Positions 1 through 8,836 are shown, numbered from the stretch's first letter. The stretch is 64,000 bases of DNA from Cellulomonas xylanilytica (GCF_007989805.1 NZ_BJUB01000014.1:1-64000); one strand, 5' to 3'. Notes: generated by a model not told the origin, from the letters alone. Translations and numbers: made by a program.

Positions 1-16
1 ACTACATGTCGGGTGT

Positions 17-172
17 CTAGACCCGCGAGCGGCCCCGGCCGACCAGCCCGAGAATCAGGCTGACGACGAGCACGATCACGCCGATCCAGATGAGGAACTG
101 GCCGATGTTCGTCGCGACGCCGAGGACGACGAGGACGACACCGACGAGGATGAGGATGAGCCAGGTAGGCAT
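17..172 (-). CDS. small two-helix membrane protein
   Basis: A 51-residue reading frame starts at an ATG preceded by a GAAAGG ribosome site about six bases upstream and ends at TAG. Almost the whole protein is hydrophobic: a Leu/Ile/Val helix from residue 4 to about 20, a short TNIGQ turn, a second helix to about residue 44, and a basic GRGRSR tail. This is the shape of the small membrane proteins common in actinobacteria, often annotated only as hypothetical. No enzymatic motif is visible. It points away from the helicase gene, with a 262-base gap that holds a palindrome. Function unknown. Confidence 0.7.
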   Translation of the reverse strand: MPTWLILILVGVVLVVLGVATNIGQFLIWIGVIVLVVSLILGLVGRGRSRV

Positions 173-215
173 GGTTGACCCTTTCGTTCTGTGGTCACCG
201 ATTCGGCATCCGGGG

Positions 216-242
216 GTACCCGGCGCCGTGTGTCACGTGACA
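216..242 (-). promoter_or_regulatory. palindrome and possible stress-sigma -10
   Basis: TGTCACGTGACA at 231-242 is a perfect 12-base palindrome. On the minus strand, GGGTAC (216-221) resembles the GGGTAT -10 of SigB/SigF-type promoters and lies about 44 bases before the start of the small membrane protein. No good GTTT -35 is at the usual distance, so the sigma assignment is weak. The rest of 173-434 holds nothing I can identify. Confidence 0.25.
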
Positions 243-434
243 AATGTGGCAGCGCGGGAGGGTGTCGGCACGTCGGGAGAAAAGTTGCGCGAGGGAACCG
301 GACTGCTATGTGGTCGCGCGTCCAGGGCCCTGACCTGCGGCTTTATCTCTATTTGAGGCTGTCCGCATGGTGAGACAGCCCTTGCGACTTTACCGTTGCT
401 TGATGTAATCGCGCGATGCTCATGGAGCCTCGGC

Positions 435-2258
435 TCACTTCTTGCCGACGAACCACCCGCGGACCATCGCGACCCGCGCCGTGAGCTGGCCGGGATCGGC
501 CAGGGCGACCTCGGGTCCGCCGCACCGGCGCCGGAGCTCGTTGTGCACCGCCCCGTGCGGCTGGCCGCTCTTGCGCGCCCACGCCCCCACCAGCTGCGAC
601 AGCTCCTTGCGCAGCTCCGCCTGCTTGCGGTGGTCCATCTCCGCAAGCGCCTGCTGTGACGCTGCGTCGGGCCTCTTGCGTCCGCTGATCTGGTCCGCCT
701 GCCGCTGCCGGAGCAGCGCCGAGACCTGGTCGACGTCGAGCAGCCCGGGCAGGCCGAGGAAGTCCAGCTCCTCGTCCGACCCCATCTCGGCACCCGTGCC
801 GAACTCGCCGCCGTCGAACAGCACCCGGTCGAACGACGCCTGCGCCTCGAGCGCCTCGAACGCGCCCTGCTTGCCGTCCGGCCCGACCTCGTCCGGGCCG
901 TTGCGCTCGCGGTTGGCCTCGTCCAGCAGCCCGTCGTCCAGGCCGACGTCCACGCCCTGTTCCTCGAGCGTCTTGGGCCGGTCCAGCGCGTGGTCCCGCT
1001 CGAGCTCGAGCGTGTTCGCCAGCGCGAGCAGCTGCGGCACGCTCGGCAGGAACACCGAGGCCGTCTCACCACGTCGGCGCGCGCGCACGAACCGGCCGAC
1101 GGCCTGCGCGAAGAACAGGGGGGTCGCGGTGCTCGTCGCGTAGACGCCGACGGCCAGGCGCGGCACGTCGACGCCCTCCGAGACCATCCGCACCGCGACG
1201 AGCCAGCGGGAGTCGCCCGCGGAGAACTCGTCGATGCGGTCGCTCGCCCCGTCGTCGTCGGAGAGCACGATCGTCGGGGACTTCCCCGTGATCCGTGCGA
1301 GGTGGCCCGCGTACGCGCGCGCGTCCGTCTGGTCCGTCGCGATGACCATCGCACCCGCGTCCGGGATGGCCCGCCGGACCTCGGAGAGCCGGCGGTCGGC
1401 GGCCGCGAGCACGCTCGGGATCCACTCCCCGTTCGGGTCGAGGGCGGTCCGCCACGCCTGCGCGGTGATGTCCTTGGTCAGCGGCTCCCCCAGCCGGGCG
1501 CTGATCTCGTCGCCCGCCTTGGTGCGCCAGCGCATCGAGCCGCTGTAGGACAGGAAGATCACCGGACGCACGACGTGGTCGCGCAGCGCGTCCCCGTAGC
1601 CGTAGGTGTAGTCGGCGACGCTGCGCCGGATGCCGTCGCGGTCACGGTCGTACCGCACGAACGGGATGGCCGCGGTGTCCGACCGGAACGGCGTCCCCGT
1701 CAGGGCCAGCCGGCGGGTGGCGCCCTCGAACGCCTCACGGACGGCGTCGCCCCAGGACAGCGCGTCACCGCCGTGGTGCACCTCGTCGAGGATCACCAGC
1801 GTCGGGGCGGCGGCCGTGCGCGCGGCGTGCAGCGCGGGCTTGCTGGCCACCTGCGCGTAGGTCACCGCGACGCCGTCGAACCCGTGGCCGTGCCGCCCCT
1901 GGGCGTTGCTGAAGTTCGGGTCGAGCGTGATGCCCACCCGGGCGGCGGCGTCGGCCCACTGGCGCTTGAGGTGCTCGGTCGGCGCGACCACGGTCACGCG
2001 CCGCACCACCTTGGCCTCGAGCAGCTCGGTGGCGATCCGCAGGGCGAACGTCGTCTTGCCGGCACCGGGCGTGGCCACCGCGAGGAAGTCCCGCGGGTTG
2101 GCGGTCCGGTAGTGCTCGATCGCCTCGGCCTGCCAGGCGCGCAGCTTGCCCGCCGTGCCCCAGGGCGCACGCGCGGGGAACGCCGGCGGCAGCTGGGAGG
2201 CCGCCGACGAGGACGCGTGGGTCGAGGGGAGGGAGGACGGGCGCGGGGCGGCCGTCAC
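435..2258 (-). CDS. DEAD/DEAH-box superfamily 2 helicase
   Basis: An SF2 helicase of about 607 residues. In order: a Q-motif-like region (LRAWQAEAI, about 39-47), Walker A TPGAGKTT (63-70), the Walker B/DEAH variant DEVHH (158-162), motif III LTGTP, and in the C-terminal lobe SEGVDVP followed by QAVGRFVR (motifs V and VI). It should hydrolyse ATP to move on or unwind nucleic acid; the substrate cannot be told. I chose the GTG at 2258 because it overlaps the DUF3039 stop as GTGA; the frame stays open to an ATG at 2294, which would lie inside that gene. The two genes are probably translationally coupled. Confidence 0.88.
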   Translation of the reverse strand: MTAAPRPSSLPSTHASSSAASQLPPAFPARAPWGTAGKLRAWQAEAIEHYRTANPRDFLAVATPGAGKTTFALRIATELLEAKVVRRVTVVAPTEHLKRQWADAAARVGITLDPNFSNAQGRHGHGFDGVAVTYAQVASKPALHAARTAAAPTLVILDEVHHGGDALSWGDAVREAFEGATRRLALTGTPFRSDTAAIPFVRYDRDRDGIRRSVADYTYGYGDALRDHVVRPVIFLSYSGSMRWRTKAGDEISARLGEPLTKDITAQAWRTALDPNGEWIPSVLAAADRRLSEVRRAIPDAGAMVIATDQTDARAYAGHLARITGKSPTIVLSDDDGASDRIDEFSAGDSRWLVAVRMVSEGVDVPRLAVGVYATSTATPLFFAQAVGRFVRARRRGETASVFLPSVPQLLALANTLELERDHALDRPKTLEEQGVDVGLDDGLLDEANRERNGPDEVGPDGKQGAFEALEAQASFDRVLFDGGEFGTGAEMGSDEELDFLGLPGLLDVDQVSALLRQRQADQISGRKRPDAASQQALAEMDHRKQAELRKELSQLVGAWARKSGQPHGAVHNELRRRCGGPEVALADPGQLTARVAMVRGWFVGKK

Positions 2259-2629
2259 GCGCCGCCGCTGCCGGGGTTGCGGCCGAAGCCCCACTTCCGG
2301 CCGCCGCCGGAGCCCTTGCCGCCCTCGTTCTTGTCGCCGTCCTGCGGCTCGCGCAGCCCCTCGTAGATCTCCTTGCAGATGGGGCAGACGGGGAACTTGT
2401 TCGGGTCCCGGCCCGGCACCCAGACCTTGCCGCAGAGCGCGATCACGGGCTTGCCGCTCATGGCGGAGTCGAGGATCTTCTCCTTGCGCACGTAGTGCGC
2501 GAAGCGCTCGTGGTCCCCCGGCTCGACCTGTTCGGTGGTCTCCTCGCGCTCCAGCACGCTGGTCGACGTGCCCGGGTCCGAGGAGAACGGGTCGTCGGGT
2601 CCGGTGCTCGGAGGCAGGGGCTCGCTCAT
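2255..2629 (-). CDS. DUF3039 family protein
   Basis: A 124-residue protein matching the actinobacterial DUF3039 family as I know it. The N-terminus is acidic and probably disordered. The core holds HERFAHYVRKEKI, then CGKVW and CPICKEIY, a Cys pattern (one Cys followed by CxxC) that could bind zinc. The tail is rich in Gly, Lys and Arg. Biochemical role unknown. The ATG at 2629 is the natural start; the open frame runs further upstream across the MFS gene but is not coding there. Its last bases overlap the GTG of the helicase, which suggests that the two are made together and may share a nucleic-acid function. Confidence 0.8.
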   Translation of the reverse strand: MSEPLPPSTGPDDPFSSDPGTSTSVLEREETTEQVEPGDHERFAHYVRKEKILDSAMSGKPVIALCGKVWVPGRDPNKFPVCPICKEIYEGLREPQDGDKNEGGKGSGGGRKWGFGRNPGSGGA

Positions 2630-2722
2630 GGCGTGAAGTGTACGTCGGGGGGCGGACACGAAGCCGGAGGGTCCGGGGCCGACGAGTCGTCCGTCGCGCT
2701 GCCCGTGCGCTAGACAGGGGCG

Positions 2723-4045
2723 GTGACCGAGGCCCTGCCCACAGCGACGGGGGCCCTGCGTCAGACCCGCGGGTTCGCCCGGCTGTGGGCGGCGTCGACC
2801 GCCTCGGCGTTCGGCACCTACGTCACGGTCCTCGCGCTGCAGGTCATCGTCGTGGACGTGCTCGACGGCGATGCGGTGGACGTCGGCCTGGTCAACGCCG
2901 CGCGCTGGGCGCCCTACCTCCTGCTCGGGCTGCTGGCCGGCGTCCTCGTGGACCGTGTGCGGCGCCGTCCGGTGCTGGTCGCCACCGACCTGCTCAGCGC
3001 GGTCGCGCTCGCGACGATCCCCGTCCTGGCCGCCACCGGGCACCTCGCCGTCGGCTGGCTCGTGGTCCTGATGGCCGTCTTCGGGCTGTGCACGCTCGTC
3101 GGCGACGCGGCGTTCCAGTCGTTCGTGCCGCGCGTCGTGCCCACCGGCCTGCTCGGACCCGCGCACGCGCGGCTGGACCAGTCCGACGCCGTCGCGCAGG
3201 CGAGCGGACCAGCGCTGGCCGGCGGGCTGATCTCGGTGCTGGGAGCGCCGGTCGCGGTCCTCGTCGACGCGGTCAGCTACCTGACGTCCGCCGTCCTGCT
3301 GGCCACCGTGCGGGTCGACGAGCCGCGGACCGGTCCGCGGGCGACCGGTCGGCTGCGCGGCGTCGGGGCGGAGATCGCCGACGGTCTGCGCTGGGTCTAC
3401 CGGCACCCCACCCTGCGACCGCTCGCGCTGTCCACGCACGCCTGGTTCGCGTGCTCGGCGATCGCCGGAGCCGTGATGACCCCGTTCGCCCTGCGGACCC
3501 TGCACCTGAACCCCACCACGCTCGGGCTGGCGCTCGCGGCCGCCGGCGTGGGCGCACTGGTCGGCGCGTCGTTCGCGGTGCGGCTCGGGGACCGGCTGGG
3601 CGCGGGGCGCGTCATCATCGGGGCGCGGGTCGGCACCGGGCTCGCGTGGTCGCTGATGGCCGCGGCGCCCCTCCTGCTCCCGGCCGGTCCCCCGGTCGGC
3701 GTCTGGGGCGGCGGACGGGCGTGGGTCCTCTTCGCGGTGGGCCAGCTGCTGCTGGGGCTGTGCATGGGGTCGGAGAACACGAACGAGATGGCGTACCGGC
3801 AGACGGCGACGCCCGACCGGCTGCAGGGACGCATGAACGCGACGATGCGGTCGGTCAACCGGGCGATGATCGTCGTCGCGGCACCGCTGGGCGGCCTGCT
3901 CGGGGACGCGCTCGGCTACGGGTGGGCGCTGGTGGTGGCCGGGTCCGCGCTGGTGCTCACCGCGCTCGTCACGCTGGGCTCGCGGCTGCGTGGTGCGCGT
4001 CTGGGCGACCCTCAGACGCAGGGCGGGAACCCCGAGGTGCGCTAG
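2723..4045 (+). CDS. MFS transporter, probable drug or siderophore exporter
   Basis: A 440-residue membrane protein with about 12 hydrophobic segments and the N-terminal FARLWAAST signature typical of the MFS_3/EntS-like branch. The loop after helix 2 carries DRVRRRPVL, a version of the MFS motif A, and a similar basic loop occurs mid-protein. The GTG start follows AGGGG. Family members export small hydrophobic compounds by proton antiport; the substrate here is unknown. The gene lies just upstream of, and on the same strand as, a PadR regulator, which often controls such exporters, but the regulator has its own promoter starting at the MFS stop codon. Confidence 0.82.
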   Translation: MTEALPTATGALRQTRGFARLWAASTASAFGTYVTVLALQVIVVDVLDGDAVDVGLVNAARWAPYLLLGLLAGVLVDRVRRRPVLVATDLLSAVALATIPVLAATGHLAVGWLVVLMAVFGLCTLVGDAAFQSFVPRVVPTGLLGPAHARLDQSDAVAQASGPALAGGLISVLGAPVAVLVDAVSYLTSAVLLATVRVDEPRTGPRATGRLRGVGAEIADGLRWVYRHPTLRPLALSTHAWFACSAIAGAVMTPFALRTLHLNPTTLGLALAAAGVGALVGASFAVRLGDRLGAGRVIIGARVGTGLAWSLMAAAPLLLPAGPPVGVWGGGRAWVLFAVGQLLLGLCMGSENTNEMAYRQTATPDRLQGRMNATMRSVNRAMIVVAAPLGGLLGDALGYGWALVVAGSALVLTALVTLGSRLRGARLGDPQTQGGNPEVR

Positions 4046-4046
4046 G

Positions 4047-4075
4047 TAGACACACCAACTAGTCAGCCGTACTGT
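4047..4075 (+). promoter_or_regulatory. promoter of padR-type gene with inverted repeat
   Basis: TAGACA at 4047-4052 and TACTGT at 4070-4075 are separated by exactly 17 bases and match -35 and -10 elements. The start GTG at 4083 lies seven bases after the -10, so the transcript is probably leaderless. TAGACA and TGTCTA (4073-4078) form an inverted repeat around ACTAGT (4058-4063), a plausible site for autoregulation by the PadR protein. Confidence 0.5.
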
Positions 4076-4082
4076 CTAGGTC

Positions 4083-4436
4083 GTGAGCACCGAGACCTGG
4101 CCCGGCGAGTGGCTGCGCGGCGTCCTCGACGTCTGCGTCCTGGCCGTCCTGGCCGAGGGGCCCACCTACGGGTACGCGATCAGCGCCCGTCTCGACGAGC
4201 TCGGGCTGGGCACCGTCAAGGGCGGCACCCTCTACCCCCTGCTCACACGCCTGGAGCACGCCGGGCTGGTCACCACGCAGTGGCAACCCGGGGTCGCCGG
4301 CCCCGGCCGCAAGTACTTCGCGCTCACGGCGGACGGGCGCGCGGACCTGGCGCGTCGCGGCGCCGCGTGGCACCGGTTCGCCGGACTGACCAGCGCGATC
4401 GTCGACGCCCCCACCACTCGGAGGACCACACCATGA
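4083..4436 (+). CDS. PadR family transcriptional regulator
   Basis: A 117-residue winged-helix protein. Residues from about 13 to 90 follow the PadR pattern: a helix ending in AEGPTYGYAISARL, the recognition helix region GTLYPLLTRLE, and the wing GRKYFALTADGRA. PadR proteins are dimeric repressors, often of efflux or membrane-stress genes. It ends inside the ATG of the next gene (ATGA), so it is co-translated with the HAAS-type membrane protein. That pairing is a common arrangement, with the membrane partner thought to modulate the regulator. Ligand unknown. Confidence 0.88.
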   Translation: MSTETWPGEWLRGVLDVCVLAVLAEGPTYGYAISARLDELGLGTVKGGTLYPLLTRLEHAGLVTTQWQPGVAGPGRKYFALTADGRADLARRGAAWHRFAGLTSAIVDAPTTRRTTP

Positions 4437-5140
4437 CGACGTCCCTCGTCCCTGCAGCCTGGCGAGACGAGCTCGTGCTCGCGCTGCGGCTGCGCGACGC
4501 CAGCGGCGCCCGGATCGGCGACGCCCTCGCGGAGGTCGAGGAGTTCTGCGCGGACAGCGGTCAGGACGCCGTGACCGCGTTCGGAGACCCCCGCGAGTAC
4601 GCGGCGAGCCTCACGAGCGCCGCCGACACCGAGCCGCCCCGGCTCCGCGACGACGTGCGTGCCGCTGGCAGGGTCGTCGTCGGCTTCGTCGGCCTGGTCA
4701 TCGTGCTCGCGGCCGTCGGCAGCGGGCCCGACCTCGTGGTGACCGCGGGGTGGCTGATCGGGGTGCCGCTGATGCTCGGCGGAGCGGTCGTCACGATCGC
4801 CGCGCTGGGGCAGGGGCGCACGATCCGGTCGGTGCTCGTCGTCGCGCTCGTCCTCGCCGCGGTCGTCGCGCTGGGGCTCCTGCTCGACGCTCCGTTGGCG
4901 ACCGTCCCCGACTGGCTCGCCCTCACGGTCGGCGGCACGTTGCTCGTCGGGGACGCCGTCGTCGGGACCGTGCGGGCTCGCCGCCGGCCCAGCGCCGACC
5001 TGGTCACCGCACCGGGCGAGGACCCCGCGGAGACCCGGCGCCGCAACGTGCGGTCGGACGTCCTGCTCGCCTGGATGCTGGTGGGCTTCGCACTCGTCGG
5101 CGTCCTGGTGATCGCGGGCCTGGACGCCCTGGTCCTCTGA
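4433..5140 (+). CDS. HAAS-type membrane protein coupled to PadR
   Basis: A 235-residue protein. The first 70 residues are soluble and helical (WRDELVLALRLRD, ALAEVEEFC, FGDPREYAASL), resembling the HAAS signalling domain that accompanies PadR regulators. About five hydrophobic segments follow between residues 75 and 235, with one cytoplasmic-looking basic loop (VRARRRPS). The ATG overlaps the PadR stop by four bases. By context it is a membrane partner of the PadR protein; whether it senses a signal or transports something cannot be seen. It ends 16 bases before the convergent nagB gene. Confidence 0.72.
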   Translation: MTTSLVPAAWRDELVLALRLRDASGARIGDALAEVEEFCADSGQDAVTAFGDPREYAASLTSAADTEPPRLRDDVRAAGRVVVGFVGLVIVLAAVGSGPDLVVTAGWLIGVPLMLGGAVVTIAALGQGRTIRSVLVVALVLAAVVALGLLLDAPLATVPDWLALTVGGTLLVGDAVVGTVRARRRPSADLVTAPGEDPAETRRRNVRSDVLLAWMLVGFALVGVLVIAGLDALVL

Positions 5141-5156
5141 TCGCCGGACCTCGGCG

Positions 5157-5939
5157 TCAGAGCCCCTGCCAGTCCGGCTTCGCCGCGTACGTCTCGCGGT
5201 AGTAGTCCGCCAGCTGCAGGCGGCTCGCGGCGGCGTCGTCGACCAGCACGGTGACGTGCGGGTGGTGCTGCAGGATCGTCGCCGGCCACATCGCGCTCAC
5301 CGGGCCCTCGACCAGCTGGTGCACCGCCTCGGCCTTGCCGCGGCCGGTGGCCAGCAGCACCAGGTGCCGCGCCGACATGATCGTCGCGAGGCCCTGCGTC
5401 AGGCAGTGCTGGGGCACCTGGTCCAGGTCGCCGCCGAAGAAGCGCGCGTTGTCCTCGCGCGTCTGGCGGGTGAGGGTCTTGATGCGGGTGCGGGACGCCA
5501 GCGAGGAGCCGGGCTCGTTGAAGGCGACGTGCCCGTCGGTGCCGATGCCGAGCAGCTGCAGGTCGATGCCCCCGACGGACGCGATGGCGTCCTCGTACGC
5601 CGCGCAGGCGCCCGGGAGGTCGTCGGAGAGGCCGTCGGGGCCCTGCACGGCGCCGGGTGCGAAGTCGACGCGCGAGGCGATCTCCTTCTCGATGACGTTG
5701 CGGTAGCGCTCGGGGTGGTCGGCGGCGAGGCCGACGTACTCGTCGAGCATGAACGCGCGGACGCGGGCGAACGACAGGCCGTGCTCGGCGTGCCGACGGG
5801 CCAGCTCGTCGTAGACGGCGAGCGGGCTCGACCCCGTGGCCAGGCCCAGGACGGCGTCGGGCTGCTCGCGCACCAGCTGCTCGACCGCCGCGGCGGCCAG
5901 GCGGCCCAGCTCGGGGCCGGGTGCGATGACGACCTCCAT
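5157..5939 (-). CDS. nagB: glucosamine-6-phosphate deaminase
   Basis: A 260-residue protein of the normal NagB length. It converts glucosamine 6-phosphate to fructose 6-phosphate and ammonia, feeding amino sugars into glycolysis. Visible motifs are the phosphate-binding GLATGSSP (32-39), the catalytic Asp66 in LDEYVGL, and GTDGHVAFNEPGSS (133-146) with the Asp/His/Glu catalytic set. The start ATG overlaps the stop of the upstream ROK kinase by one base. It is the last gene of the operon that begins at the ROK repressor. A deacetylase (NagA) is not encoded in this window. Confidence 0.95.
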   Translation of the reverse strand: MEVVIAPGPELGRLAAAAVEQLVREQPDAVLGLATGSSPLAVYDELARRHAEHGLSFARVRAFMLDEYVGLAADHPERYRNVIEKEIASRVDFAPGAVQGPDGLSDDLPGACAAYEDAIASVGGIDLQLLGIGTDGHVAFNEPGSSLASRTRIKTLTRQTREDNARFFGGDLDQVPQHCLTQGLATIMSARHLVLLATGRGKAEAVHQLVEGPVSAMWPATILQHHPHVTVLVDDAAASRLQLADYYRETYAAKPDWQGL

Positions 5940-6928
5940 CAGACGTACTCCCCTCGGCCGAGCAGCGCCGCGCCTACCGCTCCGACGGGCACGTCCGCGG
6001 GCGCGAGGCTGACGCGTCGCGCCAGCCCCATCGTCGCAAGGAACGGCGAGGCCTGCGCCTCGCGCTCGAGCTCGGCGGTGACCGCCCGCAGCAGCGGCTG
6101 CCCGAGCGCGCTGACGCCGCCACCGATGACGACGAGCTCGACGTCGCAGGTCAGCACGAGGATCCGCACCGCCCCGGCGACCGCCCAGGCGAACTGGTCG
6201 CGGATCTCGATCGCCCGCTCGTCGCCGGCCTCGGCCGCGGCGAACAGCTCCTCGGGGGCGGGGCGGCCGTACCGGCTGGGCCAGGCGGTGTCGAGCGCCG
6301 AGCCGGACGCGTACTGCTCCAGGCAGCCCAGCTGACCGCACTTGCACGGCAGACCGTCGGGCACGAGCGTCAGGTGCCCGATCTCCCCGGCACCCCCGGT
6401 CGAGCCCCGCCGCAGGCGCCCCTCGAGCAGCAGCCCGGCGGCCAGCCCGGTGCCGAGCGCCAGGAACGCCAGGTCGTGCACGACCGTGTCCTGCGTCGAC
6501 GCGTGGGCTCCGTCGACCGTGTGCGCGGCGCCGACGACGGCCACTGTGAGGTCGTTCTCGACGCGGACCTGGACCCCGAGCCGCTCGGCGACGAGCGCAC
6601 CGAGCGGGGTGCGCTCCTCGATGCCGAGGTTCACGGCGTGCTCGACGGTGCCGTCGGACGGGTCGACGACGCCGGGCAGGCCGATGCCCACCCCGGCGAG
6701 CTCCTCGACCGGGATGCCGGCACCTGCGCACAGCTCCTCGACGACGGCGACGGCCGTGTCGATGACCCCGGCCGCTCCCCCGACGGTGGCGGACCGCAGC
6801 TGGTGCGTCACCACGCCCTCGGCGTCGAGCAGCACGCCGAGAACCTTGGTGCCCCCGACGTCGAGCCCGACCGACCACTGACTCCCGACCGGCGCCCAGT
6901 GCGGCGTCGGGATCCCCTGCGTGCTCAC
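5939..6928 (-). CDS. ROK family sugar kinase, probable N-acetylglucosamine or glucose kinase
   Basis: A 329-residue ROK kinase. The ATP-binding LDVGGTK is at residues 22-28, the catalytic region reads VENDLTVAVVGA, and the ROK zinc signature is complete: GEIGHL, then CKCGQLGCLE. It has no N-terminal helix-turn-helix, unlike the repressor gene at the head of the operon. Position between the sugar permease (one-base gap) and nagB suggests that it phosphorylates the imported sugar, most simply N-acetylglucosamine, but glucose kinases share these motifs. The start is GTG; the leader of about 18 residues before the ATP site is longer than usual. Confidence 0.85.
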   Translation of the reverse strand: MSTQGIPTPHWAPVGSQWSVGLDVGGTKVLGVLLDAEGVVTHQLRSATVGGAAGVIDTAVAVVEELCAGAGIPVEELAGVGIGLPGVVDPSDGTVEHAVNLGIEERTPLGALVAERLGVQVRVENDLTVAVVGAAHTVDGAHASTQDTVVHDLAFLALGTGLAAGLLLEGRLRRGSTGGAGEIGHLTLVPDGLPCKCGQLGCLEQYASGSALDTAWPSRYGRPAPEELFAAAEAGDERAIEIRDQFAWAVAGAVRILVLTCDVELVVIGGGVSALGQPLLRAVTAELEREAQASPFLATMGLARRVSLAPADVPVGAVGAALLGRGEYV

Positions 6929-6929
6929 G

Positions 6930-7838
6930 TCAGCCCTTCACCGCACCCGCGACGAGCCCGGACGTCATCTTGTTCTGGACGAAGAGGAAGAACACGATCA
7001 CCGGGATCGCGATGACGGCCGACCCGGCCATGACCACGCCCCAGTCGGTGGCGCGGTTGGACTCCACGAGCCCCTGCAGCCACAGCGGGAGCGTCCGCTG
7101 GGCGGGGTCGGTCATCACGACGAGCGCGAGCGTGTACTCGTTCCACGCCTGCAGGAACCCGTACACCCCGGCGGCGACGAGCCCGGGGGCCAGCAGCGGG
7201 AACGTGATGCGGAAGAACGCGGCGGTGCGGGACAGCCCGTCGACCATCGCCGCCTCCTCCAGCTCGATGGGCACGCCGGCGACGAACCCGCGCAGCATCC
7301 AGATGGTGAAGGGCAGGATCGCCGCGGTGTAGACGAGCGCCAGGCCGGCGACCTTGTTGACCAGGTTCCAGCCGTCGAGCATCTGGTACTGCGAGATGAA
7401 CAGCCCCTCCGCGGGGATCATCTGCACGACGAGGATGGTCAGGATGAAGCTTTTGCGACCGCGGAACCGGAACCGGCTCACGGCGAGCGCCGCGAGGAAC
7501 GCGAACAGCAGCGCGGCGACCAGCACGATGGCGACCACGGCCAGCGACACGCGCATCGAGGTCCAGAAGCTCGGGTCGTCGAGCACGCGGCGGAAGTTCG
7601 ACAGCGTGGCGCCGACCGGGAAGAACGTCGGCTCCGGCGTCTGCAGCTTGTTCAGCGGCAGGAACGCGCTGTTGACCATCCAGTAGATCGGGAAGACCCA
7701 CAGGACGGACAGGATGACGGCCAGCACCCCGAGGGCGCGGCGACCTCCGCGGGACTGCGCGCGGCCGGCCTCGGAGGACCTGGTGGGCGTCGCAGCGGTG
7801 GCGGGGACCGGCGGGGCCGGCGTGGCAAGGGCGCTCAC
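6930..7838 (-). CDS. carbohydrate ABC transporter permease, MalG type
   Basis: A 302-residue inner-membrane permease with a proline-rich N-terminal tail, six hydrophobic segments and the EAA loop EEAAMVDGLSR...PLLAPG that docks the ATPase. It forms the second half of the channel with the MalF-type permease just upstream. The GTG start overlaps that gene's stop (GTGA). No ATPase gene is near; in actinobacteria such importers usually share one distant MsiK-type ATPase, which I infer here. Within the operon it would import chito-oligosaccharide or an amino sugar. Confidence 0.92.
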   Translation of the reverse strand: MSALATPAPPVPATAATPTRSSEAGRAQSRGGRRALGVLAVILSVLWVFPIYWMVNSAFLPLNKLQTPEPTFFPVGATLSNFRRVLDDPSFWTSMRVSLAVVAIVLVAALLFAFLAALAVSRFRFRGRKSFILTILVVQMIPAEGLFISQYQMLDGWNLVNKVAGLALVYTAAILPFTIWMLRGFVAGVPIELEEAAMVDGLSRTAAFFRITFPLLAPGLVAAGVYGFLQAWNEYTLALVVMTDPAQRTLPLWLQGLVESNRATDWGVVMAGSAVIAIPVIVFFLFVQNKMTSGLVAGAVKG

Positions 7839-8776
7839 AGCTCGTCCTCCTTCAGCATCTTGCGGATGTAGAACCCGGTGAGGCCGAGCGTGATGACCAG
7901 CATGATCGTGGCGAGCGCACCGGCGAGCGAGAACTCGTCGGCGTAGGAGTAGATGAGGGTGCCCAGGAGGTTGGTCTCGCGCGTCGGCGCACCGGCCCGC
8001 TGGAGCACGTAGATCTGCGTGAACACCTTGAAGTCCCAGATCACCTGCAGCAGCAGGACGATCGACAGGACCGGCCGGACCATCGGCATGGTGATGTTCC
8101 AGAACCGCTGCCGGGCGGACGCCCCGTCCAGCTGGGCGGCCTCCATCGTCTCCTCGGGCACCTGGAGCAGTGCCGCGTAGACGGAGAACGCCACGAACGG
8201 CACCGACATCCACACGACGATGACCGTGGCGACGAAGTAGAACGACAGCGGCTGGATGATCCACGAGTGGCCGGCCATGTCCTCGAGCCCGAACACGTTG
8301 GCCAGGACCCAGTTGATGACGCCGTACTGCGAGTCGAACAGCCACTGCCAGACCGTCATCGACGCGAGGACCGGCGTGCCCCAGGCGAGGAGCAGCGCCA
8401 CCTGCAGCGTGATGCGGGGGGCCTTCGAGACCCGGGACATGAGGACGGCGAACGCGACGCCGACCAGCATCGTCACCCCGGCGTTGACCAGGCAGAAGGC
8501 GATCGAGCGCCCGATGACGGTCCACACGTACGGGTCCGAGAGCAGGTCGGTGTAGTTCTTCAGGCCCACCCACTCGGCCGGCTGGCCGAACTGCTGGCGC
8601 AGCCCGTACTCCTGGAAGGAGATGACGAACTGGCGGACCAGCGGGTAGCCGAGCGCGACGCCCATGAGGATCGCGGCGGGGACGAGCAGGCCGTAGACGC
8701 CGAGCTTGCGGCGGCGGCGGCGCGGGAAGACGACGGTGTCGTCGTCCTGCAGCGGCACGGTGGCGGTGGCTGCCAT
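7835..8776 (-). CDS. carbohydrate ABC transporter permease, MalF type
   Basis: A 313-residue permease with a basic, cytoplasmic N-terminus (RRRRRKLG) and six transmembrane segments. The EAA loop reads EETMEAAQLDGASARQRF, followed by the expected ITMPMVRP. It pairs with the MalG-type permease whose start overlaps its stop. The ATG has a good AGGAG site. A 166-base gap with two strong hairpins separates it from the solute-binding protein gene upstream, a layout known to lower permease expression relative to the binding protein. Confidence 0.92.
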   Translation of the reverse strand: MAATATVPLQDDDTVVFPRRRRRKLGVYGLLVPAAILMGVALGYPLVRQFVISFQEYGLRQQFGQPAEWVGLKNYTDLLSDPYVWTVIGRSIAFCLVNAGVTMLVGVAFAVLMSRVSKAPRITLQVALLLAWGTPVLASMTVWQWLFDSQYGVINWVLANVFGLEDMAGHSWIIQPLSFYFVATVIVVWMSVPFVAFSVYAALLQVPEETMEAAQLDGASARQRFWNITMPMVRPVLSIVLLLQVIWDFKVFTQIYVLQRAGAPTRETNLLGTLIYSYADEFSLAGALATIMLVITLGLTGFYIRKMLKEDEL

Positions 8777-8794
8777 GTGGAGCTCCTGTCTGGT

Positions 8795-8836
8795 GGCACG
8801 ACCGGGCCGGCCTGCGTGGGCAGGCCCGGTCGTGCC
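8795..8836 (-). terminator. long hairpin in the binding-protein/permease gap
   Basis: GGCACGACCGGGCC (8795-8808) and its exact complement (8823-8836) form a 14-base stem around a 14-base loop. It lies 18 bases upstream of the permease start and has no U-tract. It probably stabilises the upstream mRNA or partly terminates it. Confidence 0.55.

Noticed and set aside
2146..4062. 638-residue open frame overlapping the DUF3039 and MFS genes
   Set aside because: Arg/Gly/Ala-rich shadow translation, with no motifs, over two well-supported genes.
5157..6878. A 573-residue open frame over nagB and the ROK kinase
   Set aside because: Its first half is the wrong frame of the kinase; nagB starts at 5939.
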